From assembly GCF_016545825.1 (NCBI RefSeq), contig NC_052619.1:821501-885500 (forward strand): 64,000 nucleotides of DNA, written 5' to 3'. The notes under the pieces were generated by a model that saw only the letters and a list, made by a program, of their open reading frames with translations, did no database searches and was not told the origin of the DNA. How positions within the stretch are numbered: position 1 is the stretch's first letter; every line of letters starts with the position of its first letter. The position numbers were made by a program, and so were the translations under genes. Below, piece after piece: positions 45,366 to 57,679 of this stretch. This stretch comes from Eucalyptus grandis. Lineage: Eukaryota > Streptophyta > Magnoliopsida > Myrtales > Myrtaceae.

Positions 45366-45928
45366 TTAAGCAGCAGAACCATTTGCCACCAAGATAAGAA
45401 TGCCGCCACCAAAAGCAGATAAGAATGCTACGATGTAAACAGACACAAGGAGATAAAACAGCGAGTCCTTAGCTGGGAAAAACGGTGCTCTTTTTGTAAT
45501 CCATAAGAGAACAAGTACTTTGAAGATCATGACGAGGTGGTCAAACATGTTGGCCAAACTCCAGCTCAACTCTCCAGCTCTCTTCGCGAGCATGATGATA
45601 GGAACATAGATCTTCCAATCTTGGCGCACCCTGAACACAAACTGAGCAACCTCCCGTTTGGATATTACTGTCTTCATCACCAACATTAGGGAAGAATTCA
45701 TGGAAGCGTCGATTCTTCCTCATCAACCTTGTTATTCCGTTTGGATATTACTGACATGACCAACATTAGGGAAGAATTCATGAGAAGCATTGTTTCTTCC
45801 TCATCATCCTTATTCTTCCTCTTGTCACTAGTACCATCTCGATGTTCCTCGGAGGCTTTCTTCGATCGGAGGTCTCCTCTCAAAGAGAGAAGGCCCACCA
45901 TCCGTGAGAGACTGGAATGTGATGCCAC
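45366..45928 (-). pseudogene. membrane-protein family member, most complete copy
   Basis: The N-terminal frame (45928 to 45698) has LSRMVGLLSLRGDLRSKKAS, then EEHRDGTSDKRKNKDDEEE, the module that is amplified at 18.4-19.8 kb. The C-terminal frame (45701 to 45366) has FVFRVRQDWKIYVPIIM, SWSLANMFDHLVMIFKVLVL, RAPFFPAKDSLFYLLVSVYI and VAFLSAFGGGILILVANG, then TAA. An 83-bp tandem duplication ('ggatattactg..ccaacattagggaagaattcat' at about 45661 and 45744) separates the two frames and, not being a multiple of three, breaks the reading. The C-terminal segments align with the 16.8-kb copy and, more distantly, the array ORFs. I infer a membrane protein of unknown function. Confidence 0.5.
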
Positions 45929-45999
45929 AAAAATTACTTGGCCTAATTATATGTAGTTAAATTCACAAAAAGCCTGACAAAAGGCAGATGTTTCTGTAG

Positions 46000-46330
46000 G
46001 AGGCAAAGTATCTCAAACCCTTTAGTCTTCTAGAAAGAAGTTCCGAAATGAAGGAGAGAATGCCCTATATATACAAGTACAAGGCTAACTGTAGCCATAG
46101 ATCTCCTCTTGATATAATGGTAGAGATTGCATCTCCCTAACCACCATCTACCTACATTTGTTACATATGTGTACAATTACCATATTGTCCACCCCTAAAA
46201 GTATTCAAGAACACTAGAGAAAACCTTAAGTCTTTGGGAGATAGGTTGAGGGTCACTTGGTTATGAATCGGTCATAACAATCATTCAAAAAGCCTCTAGA
46301 TCATGTCAATTCATCGAGCCATGACATGAC
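46000..46330 (-). mobile_element. probable LTR fragment, inverted relative to 16.1-16.5 kb
   Basis: On the minus strand it shares 'gagatgcaatctctaccat', 'gagatctatggctacagtt' and 'cttgtacttgtatatatagggc' with 16250-16370. It includes the same TATA position (TATATATA). Confidence 0.45.
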
Positions 46331-46796
46331 GCTCCATGTTTCTAGGTTGGGATAGTAACAAGGGGATGATTTTAGAATTTTAGGCTGTATTTTTACTTTT
46401 GTCATGATACTAGTGAAGGATAACACATTGTAACAAATGTGTTACAATGACATGACGCTCCATGTTTACTTTCCGTCTACTTTCACACTTTTTTAATCAA
46501 GTTATACAACTTTTTAATTTGTCTAATTAGGTCCTACTTTTACAAATCTTCTAATCAAAACAAAAATAAGCATGTCACAGGCACGTTCAGCTGGATTTGA
46601 CTCGCATCATAATGTTCAAAACTTTTGGCTATGGAATACCATGTCAATAACACATTGTTGGGCTTGTGATATGTTATAATCTTAAGAGGCAAATAAAAAC
46701 TGAAAATTTAAGCTGATGCGTTTTTCTATAGATAATTAGTCATAGTCTTTGGATCTAATTTGCCATCTTCTTTTACCTCCTAAAATTGAGAGGATG

Positions 46797-47134
46797 GCTA
46801 ACGAAGCCGAACTCCTCGCCTTCATCTCCTCGAAAAGGTGCAGAGAAGTCGGCAAATCGCCCCAATACCCGAACGCGCAAGTACAAATGTTATAACCTCA
46901 AGCATCCAACTCAAACCCATTCTTCCCTCTCAATTTGTCAAACGCCTCCCTGAACTCCGCTCTCAGATCCGCCTTCCTAAGTGCGACAAGCAGCTCACTG
47001 GACGCGACCGTGCTCGGGACTGAAACCGCCCCGTTCGAACCGTCCAAAAGCTTATAGAAAATCGACAGAGCCAGACCTACCTGGCCCTTTCTGACGAGGG
47101 CGGTGAGCACCAAATATACACCGAGCTCTTCCAT
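46797..47134 (-). pseudogene. PPR protein fragment (At4g01570-like)
   Basis: From a Met at 47134 the frame reads MEELGVYLVLTALVRKGQVG, VASSELLVALRKADLRAEF and DKLRGKNGFELDA, then TGA. Directly after the stop, in the same frame, it continues GYNICTCAFGYWGDLPTSLH, then LFEEMKARSS. That is the Trp-Gly-Tyr-Asn-Ile-Cys start of a pentatricopeptide repeat, so TGA replaces a Trp codon. The family (organelle RNA-binding proteins, usually several hundred residues) is recognisable; resemblance to Arabidopsis At4g01570 is from memory. Both ends are lost. Confidence 0.7.
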
Positions 47135-47944
47135 ATGTCAAAAGGAGTTTTGGGTTCATAAGAAACGATTCTTTTGGAAAAAAGAAAGTGCTTCCAAACA
47201 TGGATATCATCTTCAAGACTTCCTATATATAGATTCACCTTAAAATTTTAGATCTAAACTAATGAAACACAATCATGATTTAGGGGAAAATTGTTCAAAA
47301 AGTCATAAACTTATTATACTTTTTCAAATTCAATCCTAAATTTTTAATTTTGTCAATTGAGTCTAAAATTTTTACACTTTTTGCCAATTAAATCTATCCA
47401 GCCAATTTTTGTTGGAAATTACTTACGTGAATGGCCAACACTAACATAGCAATTTTTAAAAATATTTTATTAAAATTTTCAATTTTTTTAAAAACTTTTT
47501 TAAGGGTTTAGAGAGAAGCCTAGCAAGGGTGGCTAGTTCACCCTCGCCAACCCCGGGCTAGGGCCGTGACACCTCACCAAATCTGGCCAGGCAAGGGCTT
47601 GGCGGCCCTCGCTAACCCCAGGCGAGGGCTTCGAGCGAGGTCACCGCCCTCGTCAGTTTTGACCAAGGGCCCACACGCCCTCGCTTTTGTCGCCGAGGGC
47701 GTGGGCGTTATGGACCTCGCTAGTGCCCTCGCCCAAAGTTGGTGAGGGTTGGCTGACCCTCACTTGTGGTTGGCGACGGTTGGACAACCACCCTCGCCAA
47801 AGATTCTCTCCAAACTTTTAAAAAAAATTAATAAAAGCATAAAAAATAAAAAATATTAAAATATCATTAAATAATATTTAAAAATGGTCACATTAGCACT
47901 GGCCGTCCACGTACGAACGGATTACCTACTTTTAACGGTCAACG

Positions 47945-48145
47945 AACCCTTTCATTCTGAATTCTTTAATTCGAAATGACTTTAATTCCAAATGAATCAA
48001 ATCTCCCCAAGTAGGTCAGTTAACAGCCGACCACTCTACCACTGAGCTACTAAAGAACAACGAGAGATTCGATCTCATAGAGTTCGATTTGTGTTCTCGA
48101 CTAATAACCAATATGAGCTCGAAGTTCCCTTCGTAACTCCCGCAA
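47945..48145. other. plastid DNA insert (NUPT) within the MULE
   Basis: About 200 bp match the plastid inverted-repeat region around trnN-GUU as I recall it: a 'ttcattctgaattctttaatt' flank, the tRNA remnant, then 'cgagagattcgatctcatag' and 'gagctcgaagttcccttcgtaactcc'. The sequence differs completely from the MULE core beside it. Insertion after the MULE had formed, or capture by the MULE, are both possible. Confidence 0.75.
48003..48056 (-). pseudogene. trnN-GUU: plastid tRNA-Asn(GUU) remnant
   Basis: On the minus strand it reads AGTAGCTCAGTGGTAGAGTG, then GTCGGCTGTTAACTGA: an intact D-arm and GUU anticodon loop. It then jumps directly to CCTACTTGGGGAG. About 18 bases covering the variable region and T-arm are deleted, so no functional tRNA can fold. 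Confidence 0.85.
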
Positions 48146-48289
48146 TTTTCGGCCAAAATTGTTCATATTGACTTAATTGGCAAAATATGAAAATATTTAT
48201 GACTGAATTGATAAAATTGAAAAATTTTAAACTAAACTAAAAAAAAGTACAATATGTTTAGGACTTTTTGGATAATTTTTTCTAATTTG

Positions 48290-49680
48290 GGCCTATAGAT
48301 AGATGCATTCTTTACACATATATATAGTGTAATGCATGAACAGTAAAAAAGAAAGGAAAAAATATGGTATCAATCGTGATCTCTAATTGAGTCAATCGAT
48401 CGATCCAAATCCAATCCTAGATTGTATGTTCGATGTCAAATCATATCTCCAATGAAATCATATCTCCAACACATATTAGTGCGTATAAAGAGAAGAAAAC
48501 TCTCTTGCATACAATTTAGCAGAAGGTGCGCAACCCTCGAAGAAATATGTTCTCCTTTGATCTCTTCTTGTGTTGTATGATTCTGTATCTTCTCTTTTCT
48601 TCTCTCTCTCGTCTACGACCAGTTATGGATTTTCCGTATTTCTGTGTATAATATGAGTGGAGAGAAGTTACGAAAATTATGGCAAGTGGGCATGGATTGA
48701 TCGAAAATTAGAAAGGATGAAAGCTGCTGCATTTTCATTTCTGCCACCTGAGGTTTATCCAGAAACTCGTCATCATCAACATCGAAACCCAACCATCAGA
48801 TTACTCCGTTCTTATCTTGGTAGGAAACTAAAATGATAGGAGCCCCCTCATCCTGAAATGCGATCTTCGAATGAACACTGCCCCCTGATCATTAGCCCAG
48901 ATGCACCGGATGTTTTCGCACGGTTCAGGCACAAAAATTTAATGAGGCTCATCTCTAAGAAACCAGGAATATCGGATATTTTTGTTCGTGAATGAAGGCT
49001 AATATATACACCTGTAGTTCCCTCTTTGTTCTTCTCGGAACCCTGTGGTTTACTCTTTCAAAATAGCTTCAAGGCTTGCTATAAATTCTCTTAAAAAGGA
49101 TCACCACACCAGACATAGCTTGCATATTTCTAATGTGGGCACTTCACCTGGAATGTGTCCTTCCTGCCTGAGACCAGAATCTTCCAAAGACAGGCACCTC
49201 AGGTTCTAAAAGTATACTGCGACTCGTGATCACTTATTGGAACCCAGTCCCATCCTCAGCTCAAATTCATTCAACAATATTCAGTCCTACTAGCTGAAGA
49301 GGAAAACCCCTTTGGGCGGGGAGTTAAAACTGAACATACGGAATTGGCTCCTTCCAAAGAAACAGGAAAAAAGAGAGGATGAAGTCACAATCTTTAATAA
49401 CCAAATTCCGACAAGATTTCTTGCTAATAATACAAGGCCTTCCACATGGAAAGCAATCTCTACTCAAGTGAAACTCTAGTCTTCCGATACTAACAAAAAT
49501 GGCCTGCCACTGATGGGCAATACGTATCTGCCAGGGCTCCTAACTCGTCCCCTTACATCCCCGTTAGACTCCAACTGATGCTTGTGCAGCTGTAGAAGCT
49601 CGACTATGTATATATACTCCTGTCACCCAAATCACCGCAGGTTGCTCCAAGGTCCGCACGACAGATTTTCATCCAAACTA
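48290..49680. other. 3' flank of Sas10 copy C, no gene
   Basis: Collinear with about 2270-4490 of the A segment, but the small membrane-protein ORF present there (2950-3351) is missing here. About 48520 joins directly to the equivalent of about 3395. No ORF is supported. Confidence 0.6.
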
Positions 49681-52600
49681 GTAGCATTTAGCTCTTGAAT
49701 CTTATGCTTCGACTGATTCCTGCATTAATACCAGATGCTTCCCCACCATAAGGTCCGGAAGGCTTCCTGATTTCCCGAACTTGTCCTTTTCGCCGGACCA
49801 CTGCCTTCTCATGCTTACTCTGCACGCGAGATGAACATAAATAATTTCAGGCAATATTGAAAGTCGACGTGAGAATATACATCAACAATCTGATTCTCGA
49901 CTCACCCGGTACTTCTTCCTTGGATTTTTCGTTTGTTTCTTCCGATTACGGGTCAATCCTCTATTTTTCTCCATCTAAAGCATTTGCACAGCAAAAGTAA
50001 AATCTTTGACTGTGGCAATTTAACGGAACTGACCAGAACCATTGCATGCGGACTCATCTGATAAGTGATATTGCGCTTTCCATCGACTGTTTGAGGCAAG
50101 GATGGAATTGCTGGACCCCTATAGGCGCATCAAAGTCAACCACAAATTGAATACATCCTGAGAGCAATTTTACCATGACATGGCACTAAATATTTCCATT
50201 GAGTTGTCATGTGTCAAAAAACGAAAAAGAAAAAGAAAACTCGTTCATTTTTAAAGCCATAGGTCCGTGATTTTGATGCATTGGTAGCTCTCTCACGTCT
50301 GTTCTTTAATCTTCATTTAATTTCTACATTTTAATTAGAACCAGAATGCTATTCACCCTCCTCAAAAGTTCTCTTTCCTTTTCCTTCTAAGTCCATAGGA
50401 TAAAGTAGCAAAAAGATTAATCTAACATCTTTCTTATTTCTTGATAGCAAATAAATCTCATAGAAATGTTAGTTCAAGTTTTAGCTAAATCCAGCTGCTC
50501 GAAAAGGTTCAATATCCTTTAAAAAGAAAGAAATGATTCGTTTATACAAAGACACATTCTTCACTTGCACCGCGTTATTTTGCGCTTTTTACTGGGTAAT
50601 AAAAATTTGTCTTCATTCCAAAAGATTGTTCAATGTTAAGACTTTTCCTTGTAAGTGAAGGTCTCTACCCTTGATATCAAATATCTAAGAAAAATTTTCA
50701 AGAAATGGAGGAACAAAAGACAAATCTTAAATAGGCACATTCATGGAGCCCATACATGACTGGAGAAATTTCTAGGATCTCCTTGTTCTATACCCAGCAC
50801 GTAAATATTAATTTACTTTTCAAAGCATAAGTTGTAATTGATTGATGAAAATGGGTGCCTAATATCACTGTTCTGGGACCACGTTAAAATTAAGATGGAC
50901 AATATTGGACAAGCAACAGAAAACAGACCTTGTATACATCTCTGCTTTGGCGGCAAGTTTTGCAGCTTATTGCTGCTTCACTTGCTTATAAAACTCATCG
51001 GCTGACTCTTCACATTCACTTTCCTCTGAGTCAGCACCTCCATTAGCCTCAAGATTCCCATCTTCGTCACTGAGATCATCCTCTGACTAAACTCCAGCTC
51101 CAGCCAATACTTGAAACTCATGTTTCCTCTGCCTTTCTCCAATATCATCCCTCCTTGGCAAATCATCATCACCCGATATGACTTTCCAGGAGCATGATGA
51201 AAAGCTTCTCATTCATATTCATTTCAGGATTAATATGGTACTGTCACTTAGAGCTTCCATTGAATCCTTCCAGAGTTATTATGATACTATCACTTGAGCT
51301 GTTTTAAAATATGGTAGAAATCCCATGCAAGGCCAATCCATAAAAAGATTATACTCAGGTCAATTTATAACCCTATTACTGTAGCGATAATTTAACAATC
51401 ATCTAAATTGAAGGTATATCAATCTATCATCTCCAACGATCAAAAAAGAGTTAGGAGAGAGAAAGGTTCGAGATATCATCGAAATCACAAGAATAAAAAA
51501 CATTTCCTCGAAAACTTCAAGGGACAAGTAGGTAGAATATTTTTTTTCCCAATTTTTAGGTATTTTACTCGACATGATCCATCCTAGATTATTCTATGAC
51601 ATGAAAATAAGTAAAATAAACTATTAACGTGTTAGCCATTTACCCTAATTGTAGCCCATGATGATTTTTTTTTCCATTTTGCAATGTTTTAGGTATATTA
51701 CTGACATGGTTAGTTCCATCTATACTAGATTATCCTAACAGGCTCGTCCATTCTAGAGCAACTAATTCAGAAACATCTAATGAGAACATTGTTCAAGGAC
51801 TGTACCAAATGGAAATTTACTTCCATTTTGAATCTTTAACCCATATGTTCCCCTTGGTAGGAAACACATCTTGATCAATCACATAACCTCTTGCACTTGA
51901 AGGAAAAAAAATGAATAATCATGCCGAGATCCAAACCTTCCGTCTCTTGGTTTCAACTCGCAGAAGATTGGAGAGTTTAGTTCATTCCAATGATCCCACA
52001 TGCCCATTCATCAACCCATTTCGAGATGCTACATCTTCAGTTGCATGATCATCGAAATCTATATAGGTCTCTAGCTGCCTGTTGAAGAAGGAACTGAAGT
52101 AAATGCCTTAAATTAATGCAAAGAGCAGTTGTTGGCAATTAGAGCATTACCCGTTCACTGGTTTTGAAGATTTTTGGTTTTTCTCCCCTTTTGAAGCAAT
52201 TGAACTGAAAACAGTCTTGTGTCTCAATTTTTCCCCAAGGGCAGCCCTCACCTATAAAATCTTCAATCTTTGCACCCCAAATTGTTCCTTCTGCCAGATT
52301 ATGCGATAATCAAATTCAAGAATCCTTAAGTTATTTTATGCAGCTAGGGGAGAGAGAGGAACTGACATTTCTGGGTTTATAATTGAGCCAGACTAACCTG
52401 AGGTTTATGTTTCTCGCCATTATTCTCATCCTCCTGAATCGGTTCATGAGGCTGCAAAACCAACGTCAATGTTCATACCAAAGACACAGGGAGGCAAATA
52501 TACAATCTTGATTAAGATGAAACATACATTTTTTGCCTCTTGAACTTGAACATCAATATGCGGTAGAATGGAATCATCATCTTCATCAGAATCATCAGAT

Positions 52601-54264
52601 TGCAACAAATTTTCATCATTCACCAACTTCTCTGCCATTTCTTCTGAAGTACTTTGTTTTAGAATCTCTTCAAGGTGAGACGGAAGGTTTTCATCAAGTT
52701 GTTTCATCTGCCAAAGGTAGTGCATCTAAGATTTGTGACAGCTCTAAAATAAAGACTGAAAAGTAACAAGACAGTATAACCCCATGCAATGCAGTACAGT
52801 GATATGTTCACAAACATTGAGTAAGTCAGTTGTACGACTCATTGTGGGGGGAAAAAGCAATCTTTGGGCACTTGCATAGTCAGTCAACACTCAAGGAAAG
52901 ATGTTGAAGAAAAAATATGCATGTGCACATTCCTGTCAATCTTCAAGTCATCCCCTTCCACCCTCAGAATACTAAAGATCAGGGATTACAGAAGAAAGAT
53001 CATCATTTATAAGGATCCGGTGCCGTTTAAAGTCGATTCCAGCATAATAAAAAGGGAGACACCACAAATAGATGGCTTACACAGCTCGACCAAATGGTTC
53101 ATTAGTCCTCAGTATATGGAAATGTAAAAATCAACGTAGATTTTAGTAAAGATGTCCAACTAGCAGCATTGACTGAACCAAACAGCCATACATACTAATG
53201 GAGACAACTACAACAGCATTTAGCAAATCACTGAACATAAGAAAATAAAAAAATGAAAAAATGAAAAAGGCCAAGTATGTCCACACACTCCTTGAGCATA
53301 ATATTACCCACAATCACTAAGATGACAGGAGCAACGACACTGTTCATTGTATTGTGACTTTGGCTATCATGCTCAAGAGTGATTTCTAACAGGAATCAAC
53401 AAGTAGGCTGAAAGTTAACAACCATATTCATTGGCATGCCACCGTTCATTAAGCTCTTGCTTTCAGTTGTGATTCCATAGCTGATAGCAACACATCAATC
53501 AAAGCAGCTTTTACTTCACTTTAAGAGAGGAAATACCTATATACAACATCCCTTCGCTTCTCCTTTGACAATGCATTTAAATCTTTTTTGACCTCCTCAA
53601 AAGCTGTTAAAATATCATTTCTAGTGCCCTTGTGTATGGCAGATTCAAATTTACCTTTTCATCCAACTATAATTTCCTGCAGAATTACAAATAAGTTGCA
53701 ATTGAAATGGCACTATTACTTCGAAACTCCACCTACCTCCATGGGGGAAGCATTTCAGAACAACTTTAAAGCCACAGCATAAACAAGGTTATCAGAAAAC
53801 ACAACCCTTATAAAATTGTTTCTTTGGTGGCATCATCCGGACTAATATTTTCAAGCCCAAAGTCCTCCATTGATAATGATTTTGCTTTCTCCCTCTGCAA
53901 TCTTAAGACCTCTGCCTCTTCCTCTGCTGGAATTTGCTCATCGCTAGAGGTTGCCTATAGTTTGAATAAAGAATAACAGAATTTAAGCCACTCAAAACCA
54001 TGTATAAAGGGGCTCAGGATTAAGAGAAAAACTCGATACAAGTGAAATAACAACCAGTTTGTTGTTTATTAGAGAACCCTCCTATCAACTTAATGAAGCA
54101 TAATGAGGGATGAATTCAGATATCCAACTCAACTTACCTCATCAGCATCATAGTACTGTCTCTTACTTCTGCCCCAAACAGCCCTCTTGTCTTCATCTTC
54201 TTCCTCCTCATTGTGCATCTCATCTTCCACCCCACTAATTTTTGCCCGCAAAAACTTTTGCTGT

Positions 54265-54368
54265 TGTGAGGGAAACGTACATCGTATTATTCAATAAAGT
54301 TTAATATATATACATCAAAATAGATCCTAAAAGTGGTGAAGACCCATTTACCCTTCTTACTTCTAACA
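54265..54368 (-). repeat. 3' LTR of the copia element (left copy)
   Basis: 104 bp, TG...CA. It is preceded on the element's strand by the polypurine tract TTGAGGGGGAG (54369-54379). Its outer border is only 4 bp from exon 4 of Sas10 copy C. Confidence 0.92.
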
Positions 54369-54379
54369 CTCCCCCTCAA
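54369..54379 (-). promoter_or_regulatory. polypurine tract
   Basis: TTGAGGGGGAG directly abuts the 3' LTR on the minus strand, the normal position for the primer of plus-strand synthesis. Confidence 0.85.
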
Positions 54380-54660
54380 GCTGGAGCATAAATATTAATC
54401 ATGCTCAGCTTGTTACAAATATGTTCTATCCTCCCATTACCCAAGGATTTAGTGAAGATGTCTGCAAGTTGTTCGTTGGTTCGAATATGACTAGGAAGAA
54501 TTACTCCACTTTGCAACTTCTCTCAGATAAAATGACAATCAACCTCAATGTATTTTATTCTCTCATGAAACACGGGGTTGGAAGGTATATGCACTGCAGC
54601 TTTATTATCGCACCATAGAGTCATGGGTAATAAATCTTTAAAGCCTAACTTAGTCAATAA

Positions 54661-55161
54661 CTATCGAATCCACACTAATTTACATGTCACTTGTGCCATG
54701 GCTCTATATTCTGACTCAGCACTGAAGCGCGCAACAACACTTTGTTTCTTACTTTTCCATGATACCGGATTTCCTTCGACTAAGGTACAATACCCAATAG
54801 TTGATCTTCTATCATCTGGAGATCCAGCCCAATAAGCATCAGAAAAACCTTTAACCCTGATATGACCATGGTTTTGGTAGACAATTCCTTTCCCTAGAGC
54901 TTTCTTCAGATACCTCAATATCCGAATAACTGCATCCCAGTGAGATGTACGAGGGGAAGACAAAAACTGGCTTACTACACTAACAGGAAAAGCAATGTTT
55001 GGTCGAGTAACTGTAAGATAATTCAGCTTACTGACCAATCTTCTATATCTCTCAGGATTATTAAGAATTTCTCCTCCATTAGCAACTAATTTAACCCCTT
55101 GTTCCATGGGTGAATCAAGAGGCTTTGATCCCAACATACTTGTCTCAGTGAGCAAATCCAA
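54661..55161 (-). pseudogene. copia RNase H and connection region
   Basis: The frame contains SKLNYLTVTRPNIAFPVSVV, FLSSPRTSHWDAVIRILRYL, GFSDAYWAGSPDDRRSTIGY and SWKSKKQSVVARFSAESEYR, the standard C-terminal part of copia pol, with the RNase H motif positions visible (ADxDWAG-like DAYWAG, SAESEY). It is separated from the RT frame by stops near 55175 and 55264. Confidence 0.9.
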
Positions 55162-55263
55162 GACATATTTTCAATGTGACAGAATAATATCTTTCTGTGA
55201 TTGCACCACTCCAATTCCTAGGAAATATTTTAATTTTCCTAAGTCCTTAGTTTGAAACTGTTG

Positions 55264-55863
55264 CTAAAGATAGGTTTTTAACTCAGCTATACCAACCAAG
55301 TCATCTCCCGTGATGATAATATCATCAACATACACAATCAAGAATAGTTTGCCTCCCATTGCTTGTTTATAAAAGAAAGAATGATCATTTCCACATCTTG
55401 ATAGCCCAAAAGATAGTACAACCTCAGAAAATCTTCCAAACCATGCCCGTGGAGATTGTTTCAAACCATATAAAGACTTTTTTAATTTGCAAACTAGTCC
55501 AGACTCCCCCTGAGCAACAAACTCTAGAGGTTGCTCCATATAAACTTCTTCATGAAGAGTGCCATGCAAGAAAGCATTCTTAACATCAAGCTGAAATAAA
55601 GGCCAATTATATGTTGCAGCTAGAGAGATCAAAATACGAATAGGAGTAAGCTTGGCAACAGGAGAATATGTGTCTAGATAGTCAACCCCATACACTTGAG
55701 CATATCCTTTGGCAACAAGTTTTGCTTTTAAATGAGCAAGAGAACCATCGGAATTGACTTTTACAGCATATACCCATCGACAACCAATAGCAGTTTTGCC
55801 TAGAGAAAATAGTACTAATAACCAAGTTTGATTAATCTCGAGAGCCTTTAATTCTTCTTCCAT
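55264..55863 (-). pseudogene. copia reverse transcriptase
   Basis: A 199-codon open frame starts MEEELKALEINQTWLLV, continues GCRWVYAVKVNSDGSL, YAQVYGVDYLDTYSPVAK, PLFQLDVKNAFLHGTLHEEV and LKQSPRAWFGRF, and reaches the catalytic YVDDIIITGDD. The active-site Asp pair is present. The frame stops after ELKTYL, before the thumb. Confidence 0.93.
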
Positions 55864-56219
55864 TGCTATCCTCCAGCCAGAACTTTGTAATGCCTCAGCG
55901 ATAGACTTAGGGATAGGATATTGTTCAACAGTAGTTAAAAAAGTTCAAAAAGTAGGAGACACAGAAGAGTGTTAAATAAAATTTGCAATAGAATGTTGAG
56001 TACAAGTACGTGTACCTTTGCGATGAGTAATAAGAAGATCAAGATCAGATACAAGACGAGAGTTAGCTAATGGCGGATCTGGAGTAGAAGATGACATAGT
56101 AGTGACGGGAGGAGCGGGGGGAGTAGTACCGACACGAGGATGTTGAGTATAAACCTGGGGAGGAGGTGGTTTCTCTGTAGATACTGATGATACAGTTGGA
56201 ATAGTAGACCGAATGGTGG

Positions 56220-57060
56220 TCACATACAAGTCTTCATCCAATTCAGACACATCAATTGAAACATTATGATAAGGAGTGATTCAAAAAATGAAACATCAGC
56301 TGTTATAAAATATTTTCTAAGTAATGGAGAATAACAGTGATATCCCTTTTGAGTGGGGGAATAACCCATAAATATACACTTGATTGCCTTGGGATCAAGT
56401 TTTAATACTCCAGGTCGATGATCACGAACAAAACAGACACAACCAAAGATACAGGGTGGTAAGACAAACAGTGGTTCATTAGAAAACAAAGTGGAAAAAG
56501 GAATACCACCTTGCAGAATAAAAGAAGGCATGCGATTAATGAGATAACATGCAGTTAGAATAGCATTAGACCAAAAGGTTTTGGGGACCTTCATCTCAAA
56601 TAACATGGATCTAGTAACTTCCAATAAATGCTTATTCTTCCTTTCAGTAACACTATTCTGTTGTGGAGTATCAAGACAGGAAGTTTCGTGAATCATACCA
56701 TGTTGAGTCATAAAATCAGAAAAAGATGTGGAAAAGTACTCCTTAGCATTATCAGAATGCATAACTTTAACATGCATGCCAAATTGAGTATAAATTTCAT
56801 ATAAAAATTCACGAAAAATAGAAAATAATTATGAATGATCTTTCATTAAATATAACCAAGTAACTCTGGAATAGTCATCGACAAAAGTAACAAAATATTT
56901 GAAACCCGAATTAGAAACCACATGACATGGACCCCAAATATCTTAATAAACTAATAAAAGAGGAGATGATGCTCGTTTAATGACTTGAGGTGTGTAACTA
57001 ACACATTGTAATTTGCCAAGTTGGCATGACTCGCATTTTAGACTAAAAAGAGATTGAAAA
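56220..57060 (-). pseudogene. copia integrase
   Basis: The GAG-pre-integrase part (HCRLGHPSLHSLQKLD and CESCQLGKLQ near 57000-57110) is followed by the catalytic core. HSDNAKEYFS carries the second Asp, and TERKNKHLLEVTRSMLF the Glu of D,D35E. VPKTFWSNAILTACYLINRM and FMGYSPTQKGYHCYSP follow. A TAA near 56830, after KDHS, and another near 56945 interrupt it. The ORF 56220-56777 is the longest remnant; the variable linker 55972-56250 is Pro/Thr-rich. Confidence 0.88.
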
Positions 57061-57277
57061 CTAGAATCCAACTTTTGAAGACTATGTAGAGAAGGATGAC
57101 CAAGACGACAATGGATTTGATGTGGGGACGCAACACTTGAGCAAGCAATTGAAGAAGCATCTTCAAGTACATACAGCCCCCCTTCCTCACGTCCTCTACC
57201 AATTGTCTTCTTTGTAGCCAGATCCTGAAAAATACAAGAATTAGGATAAAAAATTATTGAACACTGAAAGTTTTTGG

Positions 57278-57500
57278 TTAACTTACTAACGCAGACATGA
57301 GGTTAAATGGAAATTGTGGAAGATAAAGCACTGAGGACAACAGCAATGAAGGAGTTGGGTTAACTGTGCCAATTTCCTTAACATGTGTAAGTGATCCATT
57401 GGCTAGAGTAACTATGGACGAAGACGGAGAAAGAGAAGAAAATATACCTGAAAGACCTGACATGTGATTAGAAGCCCCTAAATCAATGATCCAAGGACAA
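57278..57500 (-). pseudogene. copia aspartic protease with altered active site
   Basis: The run reads IIDLGASNHMSG where active copia proteases have a DSGAS motif, so the Ser after the catalytic Asp is Leu (TCA to TTA). It is followed by ANGSLTHVKEIGTV and VLYLPQFPFNLMS, as expected for the family. Confidence 0.85.
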
Positions 57501-57679
57501 GAAGTGGCTGAAAGGCATGCAGTAGCATTACCCGTCTATGCCAAAGTAGCAGTGGAAGAATTAGGCTATGAGATTTGAGATTGTTCATACCGAGCATATT
57601 CCTCACCAGACATAACCACTACCTTGTCTTTAGATGACTGTGGAGTAGAGTCAATATTAGATGCCGTATTAGCGAACTA

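Larger units (their letters stand above)
47285..48282. mobile_element. MULE containing plastid-derived DNA
   Basis: The left end GGAAAATTGTTCAAAAAGTC and the right end 'aggactttttggataattttttc' are inverted, as in the 39.3-kb MULE, followed inside by the same family of 'caattgagtctaaa' phrases. Possible 9-bp TSDs are 'tgatttagg' at 47276-47284 and 'taatttggg' at 48283-48291 (7 of 9 match). The GC-rich core has 'ccctcgccaa' repeats. No transposase is present. Confidence 0.72.

Noticed and set aside
54421..54835. Plus-strand ORFs across the copia element
   Set aside because: Shadows of pol read on the wrong strand; the minus frames carry the conserved RT, integrase and RNase H motifs.
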